This document shows positions 60,550 through 64,000 of a stretch of 64,000 nt of DNA, one piece after another. The DNA comes from Myoxocephalus aenaeus. Its lineage: Eukaryota; Chordata; Actinopteri; Perciformes; Cottidae. The translations under genes were made by a program, and so were the position numbers. The notes beneath the pieces are model-generated. The model saw nothing but the letters and a program-made list of their open reading frames with translations. It was not told where the DNA came from and ran no database searches. Location of the stretch: NCBI GenBank assembly GCA_038501785.1, contig JBAMJR010000170.1:2142501-2206500 (forward strand), in the 5' to 3' direction. Position 1 is the stretch's first letter. Each line of letters begins with the position of its first letter.

Positions 60550-61075
60550 TCCCACCTCATGCCCCTGTCGCCGCCACTTCCACCACAGCCCGTGTTAATA
60601 TGTCATGTGTTTTTTTGTATCTCCTTGTAGAGTGGGGAGAATTAGCTGGACGATGGAGAAAAGTCTGTTCAACGCAGCAGCGCTAATTTATAATGGGACA
60701 TCTTATTCCTGTCTTTTTGCTTCTTTTCTTTTTTTTACGTCTTACAAAAGCAATGATCCTCAATCGCAAATACTAATGACTTGCTTTTTTTGTGCCGTTT
60801 CATTTTTCTCTCTTTCTGTTTGTAGCTTTTGATTTTCACACCCTCACCCCTTTTTTGACTAATTTTCTTTGCCTTTCTGTGAAGTCTCACTGCTCTCCAG
60901 ATTGAACGTCCGTCTCAACTGTTGGCTCTCTGTGGGTTTCTGTGGCACGATCGGGACGAGGACTCGTTAAAGCGCTGCGTTGAATTCAAAGGTCTTTGGT
61001 GTAGTCGCGGGTTCGTGCGAAGGGACGAGGATCTCGTTTGACGGGGAATTTGTGAAATATTATGGCATTTCTTTT

Positions 61076-61148
61076 ACTTATCCGGAAAGTTAAACTAATA
61101 ACATTTTCTTCGTACAGAAAATAAATTAGTTAAACTTTCCGGATAAGT
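61076..61148. repeat. 24-bp near-perfect inverted repeat in a thrb intron
   Basis: ACTTATCCGGAAAGTTAAAC plus TAAT (61076..61099) pairs with 61125..61148 at 23 of 24 positions across a 25-nt loop. This is the strongest RNA-hairpin candidate in the gene and lies about 465 bp before the mini-exon. There is no sign of mobile-element ends nearby. Confidence 0.92.
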
Positions 61149-61613
61149 CGCTTTACACGCTTTACTTATATACTCGATTTCACTTTCATCACGTTAGCTT
61201 GTTTTTTACCCAAACTCTACTACAAAGTAGGAAAAACATTTAAAAAATAATCATTTGGAAACGTTTTGTAGAATCTCCCAGTGTCCCATCATGGTCCTGG
61301 GTTTTTTTATTTAAATAGTCTTCTATAATTAATAATTAATGTCCGCGCGGTCGAGTGTTTCTGAGGACCTGTTTTGAAGTCGCGGTCCTGAGCCTGAATC
61401 TTGCCACAGAAACCCATCTTGAATTTCTGTCCTCACACTGTTCTCTATCTGCACACTCTTTCATCTGTCCTCAGTTTTAACTTGTTTTCTTTTTAGTTGG
61501 CTTGACACGGGTTCTTCATTGAAACTTCACGATTCCTGTTGATTATCCAACAGGTCGAGGAAGCTATGCTTCTTAATGAAATAACATGTAATTTATTCTA
61601 TACTTCTGACCAG

Positions 61614-61640
61614 AGTGCAGCGGGGGTGAAGGAAACTAAG
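61614..61640 (+). CDS. thrb: Thyroid hormone receptor beta, 27-nt mini-exon (hinge insertion)
   Basis: A 27-nt phase-0 exon coding SAAGVKETK, residues 263-271, between KRKFL and PEDIG. It is bounded by GACCAG and AAG/GTGAGG. Human TRbeta joins KRKFL directly to PEDIG, so this is an addition at the start of the ligand-binding domain. Long and short TRbeta forms differing by a nine-residue insertion here have been reported in several teleosts. Because both flanking introns are phase 0, inclusion or skipping keeps the frame. The basic-acidic KETK end lies near helix 1 and could affect corepressor release or hinge movement; that is inference. Confidence 0.88.
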
Positions 61641-61931
61641 GTGAGGACACAAATGATTATTTCAACATGCGGACATGCATAAGACATTTAATTATGTGCA
61701 ATAGTTATACGAGTGTATGTCTGTAGTGATGCGTCCTTATTCACATCTTTACATCATATTGACCAGGAAAATATATTGTCAACTACATCCAACCACTTTG
61801 AATACTTTGCACTCCTCATCGTAACCTTGAATTGTTGATACGTAATGCTCAATAATATAGACATTTCTATTTTGTATTCAAACTTGGTGACTGTTAAGAC
61901 GCTGACCGCCTCTCTCTCTTTGTTGTTTCAG
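61641..61931 (+). other. thrb: thrb intron after the mini-exon
   Basis: 291-bp intron, donor GTGAGG, acceptor CTCTTTGTTGTTTCAG. AT-rich; no other feature was seen. Confidence 0.88.
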
Positions 61932-62078
61932 CCCGAGGATATTGGTCAAGCGTCCATGGTCAATACGCCTGAAGGAAACAAAGTGGACATAGAAGCCTTC
62001 AGTCAGTTTACAAAAATTATCACCCCTGCCATAACCCGAGTGGTGGACTTTGCCAAAAAACTGCCAATGTTTTGTGAG
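61932..62078 (+). CDS. thrb: Thyroid hormone receptor beta, shared exon: ligand-binding domain, N-terminal part
   Basis: Residues 272-320, PEDIGQASMVNTPEGNKVDI through KLPMFCE. This covers the loop between helices 1 and 3 and helix 3. R307 (in TRVVDFAKK) corresponds to human TRbeta R282, which contacts the hormone carboxylate side, and K313 corresponds to human K288, the lysine of the coactivator charge clamp. The 147-nt exon is phase 0 at both ends (TTTCAG / GTAAGT). The sequence between IGQ and GNKVD is the least conserved part and differs slightly from other vertebrates, as expected. Confidence 0.97.
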
Positions 62079-62251
62079 GTAAGTGCAGCAGCTTATTTGA
62101 TAAAGGGACACTTGTAGCGTGTACGTATGGCCTTAATCTGTGATTTACGTCAAGCTAAACTGAACTTTATTTAAACTGGTTTAAAGTGCCACACCATCAC
62201 TAATTTGGCCACCGTCTTCTCCTTCACTTATCTCTTTCTCCGTATAATCAG
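62079..62251 (+). other. thrb: thrb intron between ligand-binding-domain exons
   Basis: 173-bp intron, GTAAGT to CTCCGTATAATCAG. No feature was identified. Confidence 0.9.
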
Positions 62252-62510
62252 CTGCCTTGTGAAGACCAGATCATCCTGTTGAAAGGCTGCTGCATGGAGA
62301 TCATGTCACTGCGAGCTGCTGTTCGCTATGATCCGGAGAGTGAGACCCTCACGCTCAACGGCGAGATGGCGGTCACGCGGGGTCAGCTTAAGAACGGAGG
62401 ATTGGGCGTGGTGTCGGATGCCATCTTTGACCTTGGCGTGTCGCTATCCTCCTTCAACTTGGATGACTCGGAGGTGGCTCTTCTACAGGCTGTCATCCTG
62501 CTTTCATCTG
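62252..62510 (+). CDS. thrb: Thyroid hormone receptor beta, shared exon: ligand-binding domain, central part
   Basis: Residues 321-406 plus one base, starting LPCEDQIILLKGCCMEIM and ending ALLQAVILLSS. It holds helices 4 to about 9. R341 and R345 (in SLRAAVRYDPE) match human TRbeta R316 and R320, which line the hormone pocket. N356 in LTLNGEM is Asn as in TRbeta (human N331) where TRalpha has Ser, which supports the beta subtype. The donor is TCTG/GTAAGC, phase 1, as in the human exon; the next exon (DRPG..., helices 10-12 and the AF-2 glutamate) is outside the window. No premature stop or missing residue was seen. Confidence 0.97.
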
Positions 62511-64000
62511 GTAAGCACCCAGTGTCCGGATTATTGTTACGCATGCATACGTGAGCCGTTTAGTTCTTATTTTAGCCCTTTGACGTATTCTTTCCAGAAA
62601 CTTCCAAAGCAGAGAAAAACATTTTAGAAACCAGTAAAACAATAGTTTATTATTGCATTGCACACATAAAAAAGCAACAACACAAAGCTCACTCCTCCTG
62701 CTGTTTCAAAGGCAATGATAATTCCTGAGTAGTGCTTTATACTCCCTCCGGCCCAGATTGCGTGGACCGCTTTTTTAATTTCTTTTACATTAAATCCATA
62801 CCAAAACTACAGTCCAATCAATTAATGACCATAATCATTCTGAGGAGCTTTGTCCAGCTAGCTTGGTTTTGGCTCCGCCGCCATTTCTCTGCGTGACGCT
62901 CTGCATCTCATTGAAGATCAATACTGTTCTGCTGTGTGTCGGACATGCAGACATGACATGGGGTGCACCGGCCCATCTGCTGTCGGAGCTTCTCGCACAC
63001 TTACAAGAGCCACCGGGGTTTAATCAATACAATTCACAGGGCTAAAAGGCTGAAATCAATCATTTTAGATTGAAAATTGATATTTAGAGCAATAATTGCC
63101 TTTTTTAAGTCGACTTTGTTTTGGGTTTAAAAATTACATTTATGGCGGAAAAGCTTCTGAAATGAATCCATTGAATGTCAGGCATAGAGCCCAGTTTGAG
63201 TTTAGGATGGAGGTTTATAAGACGAAGGGCTTCAGTGAGCCACCTGAACCAACGCAAACCGCCTGTGATGTCAGGATGGTATCCCATTTAATGTGACCTA
63301 AATATCACTAACCCACCAAGTGAATTAATGATTAAGAACACAAATGTTCATCACCTACTTGATTCTGTATCGCAAGGAAGTACAAATCATGTCACATTTT
63401 GTGAATTTCTATTCCGCTGCAGAAGAAGTGAGTAGATGGATGCAGCAGCTGGTGGTCCACATACTAACCACAGTTTGGTTTCAGTGCGATGTTGTGCATC
63501 AGAGTTGACACAAAAGCATATTGTGGATTTATTTTTGCTGCTGTGAAAGAATCCGATTGCGATCATTGATTTACATTCATGTGAATGAACTCGAGTGAGA
63601 AATTCTGCCCAAGAATCTGAGCTTCTCAAGGTAATTATGGTTTATTACAATTTGTCTATTTGTTTTTTTTTATTGCTGTGGCCTTCATGTCGTTCAGTTA
63701 TGACTGTGTTCACCGCCGTCATGGCTCATGTGTGGGAAAACAGAGCAAAGTCAGACCAGCAGATTTTTCTAAAATCTAATTGAAAGCGAGTGCACCTGAA
63801 GCGTTGTTTATAAATCCCACAATGCACAACTGTGGTAAGTATGGTACATGGAACAGGAAGTCAGTCAATTCACAACATACGTTTTGGGTGATTGTTTTAC
63901 TTTTCACCTTTTTAGTGTTCTCTTTCAAATATGTTTGTGGGGGATTTTACTTTGTTGTTGTTTTTGTTTTTTCCCAACCGGAGTGAACCTGGCTGCTTGT
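62511..64000 (+). other. thrb: thrb intron, continues past the window end
   Basis: The donor GTAAGC at 62511 starts an intron that is not closed before position 64000. No exon with the DRPG continuation was found. The sequence is AT-rich and without a recognised repeat or gene. Confidence 0.85.

Larger units (their letters stand above)
60434..61613 (+). other. thrb: thrb intron before the mini-exon
   Basis: 1180-bp intron. It starts with a pyrimidine-rich stretch containing about nine CCT triplets (60514..60540) and a C-run, and includes the 24-bp inverted repeat at 61076..61148. The acceptor for the mini-exon is TACTTCTGACCAG, only moderately pyrimidine-rich. Confidence 0.85.

Overview
The window looks like ray-finned fish DNA, most likely from a percomorph teleost. 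Coding exons are small and separated by GT-AG introns. Microsatellites and short non-autonomous transposons are abundant. The one recognisable protein-coding gene is a thyroid hormone receptor whose short TRbeta1-type N-terminus and in-frame hinge mini-exon are features I associate with teleost TRbeta. No prokaryotic features, rRNA, tRNA or CRISPR were seen.

The gene is thrb on the + strand, and both of its alternative N-termini are visible. TRbeta1 starts at an ATG at 47243 (exon end 47249), continues in a 51-nt exon (48446..48496), and splices into the shared DNA-binding exon at 59124. TRbeta2 starts at ATG 57850 in its own 331-nt coding exon (57850..58180) and splices to the same acceptor. 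Both N-terminal exons end in phase 1, so both read cleanly into the shared exon. The shared exons are 59124..59224 (zinc finger 1), 59319..59466 (zinc finger 2), 60228..60433 (C-terminal extension and hinge), 61614..61640 (27-nt mini-exon), 61932..62078 and 62252..62510 (ligand-binding domain). An Asn in the ...LTLNGEM... segment marks the beta rather than the alpha subtype. The final coding exon, with helices 10-12 and AF-2, lies beyond position 64000.

Positions 1 to about 47 kb hold no convincing protein-coding exon. This stretch is probably 5' flank and/or long 5'-UTR introns of thrb. It carries a possible 67-nt 5'-UTR exon (36546..36612), a GC-rich patch with a G-run (about 28.94-29.06 kb), and much repeat DNA. 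The repeats include a 1737-bp hAT-like element with 8-bp target duplications and two internal tandem arrays (14220..15956). Two smaller inverted-repeat elements lie at 34582..34929 and 41111..41592. One dispersed repeat family is present in three copies, each with a CTCF-like core, and one copy is joined to a decayed RecQ-like helicase fragment. There are also tandem arrays at 11.1, 14.7, 15.1 and 27.8 kb.

The main points for follow-up are short upstream ORFs immediately before both start codons (the one before TRbeta2 overlaps its ATG as ATGA), the alternatively includable hinge mini-exon, a 24-bp near-perfect inverted repeat about 0.5 kb upstream of it, and the structure and contents of the hAT-like element. 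I found no clearly new multi-gene system.
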